DNA of 64,000 bases from Rostratula benghalensis (lineage: Eukaryota; Chordata; Aves; Charadriiformes; Rostratulidae), in NCBI GenBank assembly GCA_013399305.1, contig VXAI01000139.1:1438539-1502538 (forward strand). The letters run 5' to 3'. The notes beneath the pieces are model-generated. The model was not told the origin of the DNA and did no database searches. It saw only the letters and a list, made by a program, of their open reading frames with translations. A program made the position numbers and the translations under genes. Shown piece after piece: positions 39,735-53,985 of this stretch. Position 1 is the first letter of the stretch. Each line of letters starts with the position of its first letter.

Positions 39735-41172
39735 AGATCTACATGGTAATTAGGCTCAGCAGACCATGCAAGAAGAATTAAATCTGGCCAGGGACATCAA
39801 GGAGATAAAGGCAAGACTAGGGAAGGTGTGGGCCTCCTCTGGAAGGAAACAGGAGACCTGATCACGTGGGATCTGGAGAAGGCTGATTTACACCTCAGCC
39901 TTCACTGGCTAGGGCTCTCACTACACCTCCCAAGTTGCAGAAGGCAAAAACAGGGGCTATGAGAATGAGGAGCTACCCACTGCAGGAGAAGATCTGATTC
40001 AAGACCATCTAAAGAACCTGAAGGTACTTACATCCATGGGACCTGATGAAATCCATCCGAGGGTCCTGAGGGAGTTGGTGGATGAAGTTGCTAAGCCACT
40101 TTCCATTATATTTGAAAAATTGTGGCAGGCTGGTGAAGTTCTTGGTGACTGGAAAAGGGGAAACCTAAACCCCATTTTCAAAACAGAAAAAAGGAAGACC
40201 TGGGGAACTATAGGCTGGTCAGTTTCACCAGTGTCTCTGGCAAGATCATGGGGCAGATCCTTCTGGAATCTCTGCTAAGGTACATGGAAAATAAGGAGGT
40301 GACTGGTGACAGCCCACATGGCTTCACAAAGAACAAGTCATGCCTGACAAATCTGGTGTCCTTCTATGGTGTTGCCAAAGCATTGGTAGATAAGGAGAGA
40401 GCAACAGACATCATTTACCTGGACTTAGGCAAAGCGTTTGACACTGTCCCACGTCACATCCTGGTCTCAAAATTGGAAAGTCATGGATGTGATGGATGGA
40501 CCACTCAGTGGATAATGAATTCGCTGAATGACCACACTGTAAGGGGCTGCGGTCAATGGTTCAAAGTTCAAGTGGAAACCAGTGACGAGTGCTGCTCCTC
40601 AAAGAAGTGTGGCCAGCAGGGTGAGGGAGGTGATTCTACACCTCTACTGCACTCTGGTGAGATCCCACCTGGAGTGCTGTGTCCAGCTTTAGAATCCCGA
40701 ACATAAGAAGGACATGGACCTGTTGGAAAAGGTCCAGAGGAGAGCCATGAAGATGGTCAGAGGGCTGGAGCACCTCTCCTATGAAGACAGGCTGAAAGAG
40801 TTGGGGTTGCTCAGCCTGGAGAAGAGAAGGCTCCAGGGAAACCTTACAGCGACCTTTTGGTACCTAGAGGGGGCTTATGGGAAAGGGCTCTTTATCAGGA
40901 AGTCTAGTAACAGGATGAGGGATAATGGTTTTAAACTGGAAGAGGGCAGATTTAGATTAGATATTAGGAAGAAGTTCTTCACTGTGAAGGTGGTGAGACA
41001 CTGCAACAGGCTGCCCAGAGAAGCTGTGGATGCCTCATCCCTGGAAGAGCTCAAGACCAGGCTGGATGGGGCTTTGGGCAATCTGGTCTACCGGGAGGTG
41101 TCCTTACCCATAGCAGGGGGGTTGGAACAAAGCGATCTTTAAGGTCCCTTCCAACTCAAACCATTCTATGAA
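39735..41172 (+). mobile_element. CR1 LINE, plus orientation, internally deleted
   Basis: The longest CR1 here (about 1.4 kb). From the left it shows decayed linker sequence (CTAGGGAAGGTGTGGGCC), then the reverse-transcriptase start [20 protein letters not shown], a frameshift near 40215, then [20 protein letters not shown] and [20 protein letters not shown]. At about 40590 the frame jumps from the VETSDE motif to [10 protein letters not shown], skipping the GSVLGP and FADD region. Then come LEKVQRRAMKMVRGLEHLSY and the C-terminus, and the element ends in CCATTCTATGAA at 41161-41172. Opposite in orientation to KCNH5. Confidence 0.93.
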
Positions 41173-43624
41173 ATTCATTGCTCTGAGATAACAAAACAGA
41201 CCACTTTTCCTCACTTTCTGCACAAACCCTACCTGCTAGGATGCAGGTGGCCTCTGCATTAGGCACAGTTCTACATAATGGAGGTGGCCCACAAACTGGG
41301 AACCACGTGCAGCAGTGGCAGCTCCTGGACACATAAAGGTCATCACAAAATAAATTTGGCTCCTCTCAGAGGCAACACAAATGCATTTGTAGTACTCCCA
41401 TGGCTTATTAGGCACCAGAGGAATCGCACAAAGCTAAGGGGAGATCAGCTTTATTAGAACACTTGCCCCAAAAGACATCCTGCTGCAGAGTTAAGCCTGC
41501 CATAGAAACAGCCCCGAAGGGAAGCTCAGGGACAGGGATGGTGACCTGCTTGAGGCTGGTGCTGGCTGAGCTGCCTGTGCCTGTGTTCATCACAACATTG
41601 AAACACAGTGGGGGCTGATGATAAAATCCTTCTTAACTGGCAATCAAAAATTAAATGGCAATGTTGCTTCCCACTGCAACATGCTCATTCCCTTCCCTTC
41701 CCTAGCAGCTGGAAGAAATTAAAAGCATCAATTTTAATCGATGAGGGGAGGTGAACATAAAATACTTATTTGTTAATATTTGCAAGATTAAAAATAGCAA
41801 ATCTTTGATTTTTTTTTTCTCATCACTCAAGTCCTGTTCCAGCAACACTGCCCCAAATCGATATTAGCAGACAGCCTGTAGAAGGATTTCTAAGTCAACT
41901 AAGGAGAGTGTCTTCATTATGACAGCTTTCTAAACAAGAAAGCAGTATTAATTCACAAAAAGCAGATAGCAAATCATCATCAATCTGGAACTTCACTCTA
42001 ACATAGCCAGTTTACACTTTTGTTTTCCTGTGGGTGCTGCCCATAGCTGACATTTCCTGTTTAATGATTGTTCCACATACAAATAAATCACTCAGTTTGC
42101 ATTGCCTGCTTGAAGAAGAGATAGTCAGACCTTTTGCTGGGTTAAATCAGCAGAGTGCCTTTCATTACAGCTGCTGAGTCCCTGCAGGCAGAAAGCAGCA
42201 CATCAGCACACATGATTTTTTCTGTAGCAATACCACACCGTTCAAAGATCCTTCAGTGAAAAGTACGCTAAATTGCCTTGCACTTCTCAACAAAAGACAA
42301 CAGTAAAATAATGACCTGACAAACAAGATCAAATATTCTTTTGATTTAAATTTAGGTAGAGAAGCAACACATCCAGGAAAAAAATAAGTCTGTAATGCCA
42401 AAAGATTATCAGAATAGGGCTCAGCCCTACTTTTAATGGAGTTGGTGGTGCTTTGCTTCTCGCTCCTACAGAAGGATGGCCAGAACGTCTGAGGAAGGTA
42501 CTCAATTTAGACATTATATTCAGAATACCAAAAGAGAAAAGCAAGATAGCAAACTCACTGACAGCTTTTACAGCAATTTTTATGCTCAGCTGTCCCATGT
42601 TGTCTGGCAGAGGGGCACAGAGGGGTGAAGTTAATGCTGCTGCAGCTTTCTCTTTGAATTCTTATGCTACTCTTCCACCTAGCAAAGTCATGCACAGTCC
42701 TCTAAGGACTAACTTCCTTGCTTTTACTGCCTCAAACTCAAAAATCCCCATGTACCTGAAGAGGAGCAAACACACAAGGAATTGTTCAGGGGAGCAGGAG
42801 ATGGGAGGGAGGAGCTGCAGCAAAAACCCTCTAGCCTCAGATTTATAATCTGAACTCAAAAGGAATCTCATGGGTCTCTCAACAGCAGAAGGTGTAGCAT
42901 GGGCCGTGCTGAAACCACACAGATACAAATACACAAGGAATTAGTCCATTCCTAACATGTGTTTGGCCCAGACCTGTTAGCAGTTTCTCAGGAAATTCCC
43001 AGGCATGGACTAGCCAGAGACCACTGTCAAGTGGCAGTTTAGAGGAGGCTGTGTTGTAGGCTCTTCTGTCCCATGCGTGGTCAATATACAAATCTATACA
43101 CCTTCAGAGGTGGTACTAGGTCTAAATCAGTGAAACGGTCCTTTGGGAAATATTGCAATGGAATATTAATATATATGGAGATAGCTGTGAGTGCAATTAG
43201 GACAAACAATAAAAAATAATTAAAAAAATGTCTTAAGTGAAACCTTCCTCAAGCATAGCAGAGGCTGCAGAGGCTGCTAAGATGTGAAGAAAATAAAACC
43301 ATATGGATTTTTGATATTTGCTTTGCAACCATGCTAAACTGTTTCTACAGCTAAACTACAGCTATAGGACTTCACTTTCTGGGACAACACATTCATATAA
43401 AAGAAGAAAACCCAGACAATTAAAGATCAGAGAGAGACAGGAGAGGGTAGAAGCATCCTGAGACAAGGTAAAACAATATTTCCATTCTCATATGGAGATG
43501 GAGAAAGGAATTTGATGAAATTAAAGGCAAGGCTAGTCTGCAAGCTGTAGAGTGGGAGTATGAGGAGGTAAATTTCTTCCTTGTGCCCAAACTGAGCTAG
43601 ACTTATTGCTTGGTCTGAGAAAGA

Positions 43625-43641
43625 TTTTTTTTTTTTTTTTT
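43625..43641. repeat. Poly(T) run, 17 nt
   Basis: A T homopolymer on the plus strand within the last KCNH5 intron. Confidence 0.9.
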
Positions 43642-46600
43642 GCCTTGGTCTCAAGAGAGTTGCCTGTTACCACTGTAATGAAGCAAGAGTTGTAAACACT
43701 CAAACTATCCTGGGCAGCATAGTTAGGAGCCTTGACTAGCATTACTCTGTGTTTTGCCTTGGAGAAATGAAGAGCAGTGTCACCAGGCCACGCTGCGAAA
43801 CTCCTCTTTATCTCCTTACCTCAACTAGAGGCAGCAAGCAGCAGGATGTATTAGCCTGCAGATGTTTGGAGTCCTCAAAAAGATACAGGCAGGCAAAGGA
43901 AACAGGCCATACACAGTGCAATCAGAGGGTTGATCAAATTGATTTTCAATAGGCTTAAGCAAGCCATTGAGATACAAACAAAATCTGAGTTAAGTCATGC
44001 CAAAAGCCTGCTGGCCATATAAACAATAATGAAAATTGATCTGTTGGATCTGTTCTTCCAGAGGCTTTATCCTGCACTCCCTGGGGCCCTTGCCACTGGC
44101 TCAAACCAGCAGAAGAATAAGCTACACATGCCAAAGAAGTGAGGCACGGATGAAGGCTGAGTACCAGCCTGGGAGTGGGCACGTTCCCTATCACAGGACA
44201 GGAATCCAGGACCCCACTGAAGCTCACACCAGCTGATCTACATTATTAGACACAGTAGTTCTCTAAGCAGCATGCTTTTTCCCCACTGCTTCTCTTCATT
44301 AATAATGATGGAAAAAACATGTTTTTCCCAGATAGGTTTTGCCATCATTGATGTCCCCCATGGTGAGAGCTCCCAATAATAGATTGAAAAAAGGTGAAAA
44401 TGGGTTATGAACCTGCCAGGGCACCACCGGGCAGAGGACTTGCTCACCATAACCTGCTCCAGTTACTCCACAGCATTGTTTGCCAGAGCTACCCAAGGAT
44501 GATGCTCTGTTCCCTTCCTGTGTGAGCAAGTCATTCCACACAACTGATCAGGACTGAGTGTGAGCACCAGCTGGCAAAGTGCAAACAGCTGGGAATTAAG
44601 CTACTGTAACTGTGAATGGCTTTCAGAGCAAAAGTCCTCATGTTCACGAGAACATGCGCAGCCTTCAGGAGCAAGGGCCAATATACAGTGCAATGCTTGC
44701 TGCCTCTCACATTGCTTCTGCATCAAGATGCTTGCTAATATAATATGCCATCTGGAGCCCCTTAAAAATGAAAAAGAAGGGGGACCCTTGGTACATCTTT
44801 CTCTTTTAGGAGACATAAATGCAGAATTCAAATTAAAATAAAGCTTTTCTAAAAACTATGTGACACAAAAATAACAAGTAATGCAGTCAAGAAAGAAAAT
44901 GTAATTCACTGAAATGGCCAATTTAAAAAGAAATTATTCTAATGTGAAATAGAAAGAAAAAGAGGACATGCATGTTAAGACAGTCTGATAGCTTCACCTC
45001 CCAAAACCCTCAGAGATTCACACTGTGCTGAAGGAATTAGATAACGTCAGCCGCTCACAGCGTTGTCTCTGGCTTTAAGAGCATCACAGGGAAATGAAAC
45101 AAGCCTCTTCAGATGGTATTTCACTGCCTCAAAGGCACTCATTTTTCCTCATATCTCCTTTGCTCACTCTTCAGCGCACCTTCCAGGAGCAAATGCACCA
45201 GAGTTTCTACATGGACAATTGTCCTCTTCCCTGGCTGCTTGTGACTCAATTCGTTAACACAGCTCATTTTGCTCATGGTAGAAAACAGCAGTACGTGACA
45301 GTGTACCTTAAAAGCTCTGGGGGAAATCTTTGCTTTACTGAAGGACAGAAGAATTTTATCTGTGATTTCAAGAAGGGCCATAAATTAGGTTTGATTTTTT
45401 TCTTGCACTTGCACAAAACATGTCGGTCTGCCAGTTAGCTGGAGATGGTGCAAAGAGAAGCAATGATGAGAAAAGGAGGGAAAAAAAGCTTTAAAAATAT
45501 TTTAGCTCAACAAAACTTGCTTTCTATGGGAACACACCTGGTAGCTTGATGTGGGCCTGCTTCTTGAATTTTGAAAATCAATAAAATGTAGATATATTTA
45601 TATAAGTTTGAGCCTCCTAGAAACCTGTCTAGGTTCCTGTCCTCACACCAAGCTCCATGACTTGAAATGCAGAGAGCCCCTCCTCCAGCTGTGTGAAATC
45701 TTGAAAGGCACTTAATGATTTGGACATTATTAATATTCTCTTCCAATAACAGAAGGCAGTAATTAACACTTTGAAGGCTTATGCTAAACACCGCTTTATA
45801 ACTTTCAGTCCTTAGAGACCACTATGTAATCTCATTGTGATTTTAAAGTACATCTTTCCAGATTAATTATGTTTCCCCGTTTGGAAAAAAAAAAAATTCA
45901 AAGTCCTGGTTCTGCCTTAGGGTGTACACTAGTGATGTTAGATGCACCATAAAGATTTCAGAGCATGACACATGACATGTTACAATACTTCAAAATTACA
46001 AATTAAAAGTCACATCACCATGCTGGGCAGGAGAGATGACTGCAGGTTGAAAAGCTAGCAGCCATGCTCACTTTATGGGCTCATAAATGCAGCATGATGG
46101 CTAAGTTACCTAACACACACAAAACAAAACAAAATTCCAGAGCTGATAACAGCAAGCTGAGCAGATGCCTTAAGTAGGTCACTCAACATGCCAGGCCTCT
46201 AAATGTTATTCGGGAGTGAGAAAACATTATTTTCCCACTTCAGCATGACTTTTTCTTCCCTGTCATGTGGAACTAACCTTTTGTGCTCAGTACTATTATT
46301 CATTTATTAGCCTTTTGAACATCTACATTGTTTTGCAGCCTATGGACTATATCTAGGTGCTTGTTGACAGACAATGCAGCACAAACACACATTTGTGTGT
46401 GCATCCACATATAAGTATGCATATTTCAAAGAGCAGACCTGACGCAAGAACAATACTGTCCATATATCTTTGACAGTGAGAACATGAATTTTCTCGAGCA
46501 CAGAACGGCAAGGAGTATATTTTTGTTATAACTAAATGTGAAAACTTACAAGTGATGACTATGTAGAAGTGCTATGTACATTTTTCTTGAAATCAATTAT

Positions 46601-49055
46601 AGGAGGCAATGATTTTGTTTCCATTTAAGTTACATGACTACAGCACAAACTGCTGCAGTACAGTGCAGCTCTAGCAGCTCGGTTTCATTACTTTCTCTTC
46701 ACCTGATGAAACTCTCCTGGATGGCACTGGTTTTCCTAAGAGATGAACTCACTGTCAAACACTTCTGTGCCCAATAGGGAATCATGTATATTTTCAGCAG
46801 ATGAGAGGTTTGAAACAATCCCCTGTATAACTTTATGTAACGGGACTTGATTGTGTCCCTGGTGTGGAAAGTGGCATGATCTATTTTGTGCCTAGGAATA
46901 AAGCACAGAATTTCTGCAAAGCAGGCTCTAGCTCAGCACATCTTACTGCAATACTAGAAGTAAGACTTTTCCTAAACTAGCTCTTGAGTAAAACCGAAGG
47001 AGACATCATAGGTGGAGTTCACTTGATGTATCCTAGGTATTTAAAAGTTAGTGATCAAGAACTGTCTCAAAAGTCAACAGAAAGTCAATTTTTCCATCCC
47101 AGACTGGGCACTGAAGAGGGGCCAGATGATTGCCTTTGGGAGGAACCATTCCTCAAGGGCTGTAAAGGTGACTGGTGATTATCTTGGATGTCATCGCACA
47201 GCTTTTGGTGAAATGATCTCCACCCTGCATGCAACACATTGAAACATTCTTTCTTTGACTCTCCATCCACTCACATATAATGCCTATGCATGCACCCAAA
47301 CAGCAGTTCCCTTCCTTCTACAAGATCCAACCTTTCTTTACAAATGCTGTTCCTTTTTGCTTTTAGTCACTGACCCTGTGGCAAAGTCCATGTCCTTAAC
47401 ACAGAGCTATACAGCAGATAAGCTGCATGAGATTTTCCACTCCTGGGCAACACCAACCTGTGACAAGGCCCTGAAGGGGAACAAATTTTCCTTAAAAATG
47501 TGCATGGGAGAGAAAAACATGAAAACGCAGCCACAAGCCTATTCCCCATATGCATCCCTGGACCACAGAGTAGAACTCCAAGACGTTGCCCTGTCAGGAA
47601 AAAATCCGTACCTCATTTTGCTTTACACAACCTGTTCACAACCAATGGGAGGAGGGCAGGCCCAGGATACTAGCTGAAGTGACACATTTAGAGTTTCAAG
47701 AGGGAAAGAATATATTTTGCCACATTATATGTGGCATTATCTTGTCCCATGAAATCACTGTCAGCAACGCCTGAGCATAATTGTCATCACGGGACTGCAG
47801 CCAGTGGCATGTTGCAGGTAAGCAAGACGGCAAGGGGGGGATGCTAAAGTCAAGGCTTGGATGACATATTATCAACAGAGAAGCAATAAGCTAGAAACCC
47901 CAACCCAGCTTTCAAGCCCTGAAGCCCTTCTTCAGGTCTGAAGCAGAGTTAACAAGCTTCAAGTTCGAAGTAAGTTTACAAGCTGGACTCAAACATGATT
48001 ATAATTCAGACCTTTCAGGCTCCAGCACAGTATATTAACGATCACAAGGAATCCACCAAAAATTAACTCATTTGAAAGATGCTCCAGTGGCTAGGGACTG
48101 AGAAACTAGACTCAGAAAAGTAAAGTTCTATTTGTGTTGAACTGCTGTAACAGTAGAGGCTGAAATTGTCTTGTGAAATACTGTCATAGCCTCTGTACGT
48201 TATCAGGTGAGATGCCCTAGGTGCAGTTTTGTTTCAGCAGCTAGAGGATCACAGTTAATGCTCAATAATCTATAAATCATTGTTATGAGATTTCTCTATG
48301 CAAATGAAATTTATATAACCCGCATCAATCTTAAAAAAACCATCATAAAATTTAAATTTTGCAGCCACTATGCAAATTAAAGAAACCCTTTTCAAGATAT
48401 GTCCTTAGAGCTAATTAATTTTTAGATGGAGTGTTCTTTGAAAGGACTAATGGATAGTGAGCACTGCTGATTGATTATAAAATGAGCAGGAGGGTTTAAG
48501 AAGTGAGCTGTGAATGTAAAATTGCTACCAAGCTTTATTAACTTTGCCATATTAAAATTCTAAACTATGCAAGTGAGAGAAGCAGGTATTAATACAATAC
48601 TTTTGCTGAGTGCATTTTATTTATTTAATATCAATAAATTTCTCTCAGTTGGTCTATGCCATGCAGATCCATCAGGCTGTCCTCTCACTTATATCTCAGC
48701 ACATGAGAGACAAAACCTCACCTCTGAGGAATTCAGAATCAGTATTATCAGACTATAAAATATAACTTTAGACATGAGGCAATGGAGAAAAAAAGCCAAA
48801 AAACAGCAACTGAAAAGAAGGAAAAGAAATGTAATTCATATGTTACGCTGCTAGGACTGCTTCTCAGAACTTCAAGCCTATGGGTAACTTTTACTGAGCC
48901 ATCATTAACAAACAGCGACAACAGTTATTGAAAGGCCAGTTAATCTGCAATGACCTGAAAACAGCAAGAGTAAATTGGGGGTTGTTAAACACTGCAAACA
49001 GTCTGCAAGAGTGTGCAATCTTTTGGTCAGAGAGAGGGGAAAACAAGAGCTGTCA

Positions 49056-49283
<228 letters not shown>

Positions 49284-49959
49284 TTAAAGGTGATGTTGAT
49301 GCAGTGTTCTTCAGCACACACATTATTTCTTCCCAAATTGTCTTATGCTTCCAATTAGTCTAACATAAGCTCCCAACTGTGCAAACTAATAAGGGTAAAA
49401 GTTTTAAAAGTATGTGAGGTACCTGAGTATCCTTAGGATTAGCTCCAGATGTTTAAGATATTTATAACTGCTCTGTGAAGTGTCACAACACATAAAAGCC
49501 AGTTGAAAAGGTCTCCTTGTAACTGAAGATGCAGGTAATGGATTTTTCAAAGGCTCCTGAATATAATAAGCACTTAACTAATGTTTGCATGAGTGAGTAT
49601 TTCTGAGGATCTGTTCCTAAAGGAGTTAGGAGCTCCACTATTGCCAAAAGCCTATGCCATCTAGGTTCCTACTTTACCATGGCTTTGCAGTGTGATGCAA
49701 GATAGGGCCCAAGGACTTTCCAGGGCCCAAGGACCACATTCTAAAGGATGTTTAAACATTTTAAATGCAGTGTGAGTGGCAACACTCCATTTGAAAAACA
49801 CATCAAAAGTCTCCCTGAAACGTTTAACCTCTAAGTAACCAACTTTAAATCCTAAACACATCCAGAAATCTTATTCTAAATCAAAATACATCCACTTAAG
49901 TAGAGGCTTATGCTTAAGTCTGTATTTAGATGTTCACTAAGAAATCATTTTAGACACCT

Positions 49960-50400
49960 CCAGCCCTTGGAGGACCCTACGCTGGAGCAGGTGGATGTGC
50001 CTGAAGGAGGCTGTGACCCTGCAGGCAGGTTGTGCTGGAGCAGGTTCCTGGCAGGACATATGACCCTGTGGTGGGGACACACTGAGCAGTCTGTTTCTGA
50101 AGGACTGTACCCTGTGGAAGGGACCCATGCTGGAGCAGTTCATGAAGAACCACAGCTCATGGGATGGACTCACATTGGAGAAGTTCATGGAGAAATGTCT
50201 CCCATGGGAGGGACCCCATGCTGGAGCAGGGGAGGAGTGTGAGGAGCCCTTCCCTCATGAGGAAAGAGCAGCAGAGACAAGGTGTTATGAACTGACCACT
50301 ACCCCCATGCCCTTTCCCCTCGAGCCACTCAGAGGGAAGGTGGTAGAGAAATAAGGAGTGAAGATGAGCCTGACAAAAAAGGAGGGGTGGAGGGAAGGTG
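49960..50400 (+). mobile_element. Probable avian LTR/ERV-derived repeat fragment
   Basis: A GC-richer island with four spaced copies of GCTGGAGCAG (near 49981, 50033, 50130 and 50219), alternating with GGACC and TGTGGGG-like units. It is followed by AGCAGCAGAGACAAGGTGTT, ATGAACTGACCAC and a GGAGGGG-rich end. From memory this layout resembles a repeat common in bird genomes and associated with endogenous retrovirus LTRs. I cannot name the family, and the boundaries and strand are approximate. No gag, pol or env sequence is seen beside it. Confidence 0.5.
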
Positions 50401-51994
50401 TGGGAGTGCATGAGGTGCTCCTCTGTACCCCCAACTTTCTCATCCGTTGCAAGAAATCCCCGACAGCTGCCATGCTAGACACCAAAGAAGGACAAATGGG
50501 GAAGATCAGGATATCAGATTCAAAATCATGCTTCTGATCCATGCTCCAAGCAAAACACCAGTATAGATGCATACTGGAGAGATGCTTTCAGGTTTGGATC
50601 TTATGGCTGCTCTAAATAAAACTAGTGGCAGCAGCAGAAAGCACCTTGAAACATCCAAAAGCTGCCTCTTGCTGCCTGGCTGCTCACCAGCCACGGGCTT
50701 GGCAAGGGCAATGGTGTGCGGTTTGTGGCTGACACCTCAAATCTTGTAGCAATACCCATGGTACAGAGGGCATTTTCTGTTTCAGACCCCAGTAATATCC
50801 AACCTCTTTATTTTAGTAGTTATTAAAAGGAAACTAAAATCAATCAGTCAGTGGTGGCATTGATTTCAGCTACTTCAAGCAGCCTTGTGGTGCAGGTTAG
50901 TGATTTTATAGTTTTGGGATTAAAAAAAAGAGGTAACACATTTTAATATTGCTGCTTTTAAGAACTTGTAACATTTCACTCAACTCTAATTTGAAACACT
51001 TTATCTATTTGGAATTATTTACCCAACCTTATTACTTTTTGATGTCAGAGGGTCTATACCTCTATTTGCAATTTAGGTATTACACCCAGTAGAACACATC
51101 TAACATTTCTCATGGACCATAAAATAAAGTCTCCAAGTCCTTACCCACATTTTCTTGTTTTCATTTTCTAACAAAAGTCCATATAGCAGAATCGTCCATT
51201 AGAAAGGTTATAACTGCATTCTCACTGAACTGTTTTTAATTCTACATATTTTGATGTAATAAAAATTAACTACATTATATGATACAGCTGGTATAACTTA
51301 TAAAACAAGTTGCTTTAAAATGTTCTCCTTATCACAGAGCATTTCCTAGTAACATATCATTTATTTAATGCACTGTTTTGAAATTACCCTTTGCAGTTAA
51401 TTGTCCTTTTCTATACCCACAGCTCAAAGCCTGGTTTACAGACATACTCAGCACTGTTACATAATTTATAGAAAACAGACCATTTCTGAAAGGCACTAAA
51501 TTGCTTAATTCATTTGCTCTCTGAAGTGGAGAAAGTATAGAATTGAGTCCTTCTTTCAGCAGCTGCAGGTGCAGTTAAAAAGACAGAATTCAAGAATATG
51601 GACTATTGCAATTTTTTCCACTGAAATATGAAGTAAATACTTGTTTTCTATCCAAATTTAAGGTAATACAAAGTTAATTTAAGCCAAGAGGTTGAAAGGA
51701 GTGGTTGTTCACTCTGAAACTCTACACAATGCCATGTTTAAGAATGTGCACCCAAACCATGGATAAGTGAAATCACCATACATAAGCTTGAGATCTTTGC
51801 ACTATATTCCCTTTGGTGAGGCAGGGAATTGCAGTGGATCCTGCAGAAAGTCTGGGACATGATGAACTGAACCCGTTCACTCCTCCATCAGCCATCAGTC
51901 ACTGGATTTGAATGGTGAATCTATAATCTCCTCTTACACTGTGGTTTATTCTCTTCAGAAAGTATAAAATCTTAGAAGCATAATTACTCATAAA

Positions 51995-52062
51995 AATCAT
52001 AGAATCACTTAGGTTGGAAGGCATCACCTTTCAGATGATCTAGTCCAACCATCAGTGACAAA
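51995..52062 (-). mobile_element. CR1 LINE 3'-terminal stub
   Basis: Only about 65 bp: AATCATAGAATCACTTAGGT, TGGAAGGCATCACC and TCTAGTCCAACCATCAGTG, which is the CR1 3' end in reverse complement. The following sequence is not recognisable CR1. Confidence 0.85.
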
Positions 52063-52103
52063 CTTTTGAGACTCATTTGCCTTTTCAAAGACTCTCTCTC
52101 TAG

Positions 52104-52146
52104 AGATTTCTAGAGGCACCACCCAACACGTTGCCTCTAGAAATCT
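52104..52146. repeat. Perfect 15-bp inverted repeat with 13-nt loop
   Basis: Arm AGATTTCTAGAGGCA at 52104-52118 and its exact reverse complement at 52132-52146. It lies about 40 bp beyond the CR1 stub and is not part of any recognised element. Confidence 0.85.
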
Positions 52147-53481
52147 GCCCTGCCCTGAGCACTGATGGGTCTGAACACCTCTCCCAAATGGAGGCAAATC
52201 TCTGGGAAGTCCTCCTGCCCCTGCTCTCACAATGCCTGAAGCATCACTGAAAAACAGAATGCCATAAAATTAGACTACGTACCGTACCATACATTTTGCA
52301 CTTGGCATGATGAAAGGAAAGAGGAGAATCAGGATTTGGATATTGCTGAATAAAAGCTGGCAGGAACATTGGTGTAAGGATTTGGGGGTTGAAAGAACCA
52401 TGGAAACCAGGAGGATATGTGCATGGGGGCACAATTTTTGCTGAAAGAGCAACACTGGTATCATTCTAAATATGGTCAAAAATTTCCTGGTGTATTCGGT
52501 CCCTACATCTGTACATAATATAGATATATATATTCATGCATGTTTGTATATGCATTTAGAGGCATCATATAATTTCTATACACTATTCCATCTTTTGTAT
52601 TATCATAGCTCTCCCATACAGAATGGATGGGGGAGCAGATGTTCTCTACAGCCCTGCACCATGGATTCACTTGCCAATTTGTGTGACAGCAACTCATCCC
52701 TGGACCTTTCAGGCAGAAAAAATCTTAAGGGTTTTATGAAACTCCCCAGAAGCTTGCAAAAGAGATGAAAAAGTCCTTGGACTTAAGAGAGGAAAGACTA
52801 TTGTTAAGTAGTGTCAGCACTCGTATATTTCTGTGTAAAGGCAAAATTTATCCTTCTCTAGATGGGGACAGAAACTGAGCTAAGAAACACCTAGTAAACA
52901 TGAGAACTTGATGGGGCCTCTGGGAGAAAGTTTGAGCAGGGAGTGAAAAAAACAAATTAGTGTCAGAAAACCACACTTAGAAAAATCACGAAAAAGGAAC
53001 AAAGTAATTTTCTTAAGGTCATAAGGTGCTTTTGTCTTCTGTGCAGTCTTAGCTAATAGGGCAGCTACCCTTCCCCTCATTTTAAGACATCTCCAAATTC
53101 CCATCAGTCACACTAGCAAAAGCCAGACATGACAAATAATGTCGCTTTTTCACTATTGTATGCTCAAATCTTCTGTTGCTTATGAAAAGTAGAGGCTGAT
53201 TTCATCACAGAATCAGCAAAACTGCACCATGTAGAGCTCCTGTTACCCAGAGCAGCACCCAGCTCTGTAGTTCCTCAGTGACCAGGTAAGCCCCGCAGTT
53301 CCTTACCATGGGACGTTGTGGGTTTTGCGCAGGTTTACAAAATGATAGCATATATTAATGGAATAAAATCCATCTGTGGCTACTAAACACAACCCAGATT
53401 TTTCTCTGGGTGAGGAAGACCTTAAAACACAATTTCATAAACAGCTGGAGAATATTCCAGGGAAATATTACTACTTACCTA

Positions 53482-53985
53482 ATCATAGAATTGTCTAGGT
53501 TGGAAGGGACCTATCAGATCATTAAGTCCAACAGTCAACATAACTCTGATAAAAAACATCACTAGATCATGTCTCTAAGTACTATGTCTACCTGTCTTTG
53601 GAATACCTCCAGGAATGGTGCCTCAACCACTTCCCTGGGCAGCCCATTCCAATGCTTGATAACCCTTTCTGTGTAAAAAGTTTTCCTAATATCCAATCTG
53701 AACCTCCCTTGACACAACTTGAGGCCATTTCCTCTTGTTCTATCACCTGTGACCTGGGAGAAGAGATCGACTCCCACCTCTCTACAACCTCCTTTCAGGT
53801 AGTTGTAGAGAGCGATAAGGTCTCCCCTCAGCCTCCTTTTTTCGAGGCTGAACAACTCCAGCTCCCTCAGCCTCTCCTCAGAAGACTTACTCTCCAGACC
53901 CCTCACCAGCTTTGTTGTTCTTCTCTGGACACTCCAGCACCTCAATGTCTTCTTTTGTGGCAAGGGGCCCAAAACTTGACATAGC
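53482..53985 (-). mobile_element. CR1 LINE fragment, 5'-truncated
   Basis: Tail AATCATAGAATTGTCTAGGT at 53482, then the CR1 3' UTR and a largely open ORF2 C-terminus on the minus strand. This includes [40 protein letters not shown] and [20 protein letters not shown]. It belongs to the same subfamily as the outer element at 20772-22412, to which it is closely similar over the 3' region. Truncated near 53985. Confidence 0.93.
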
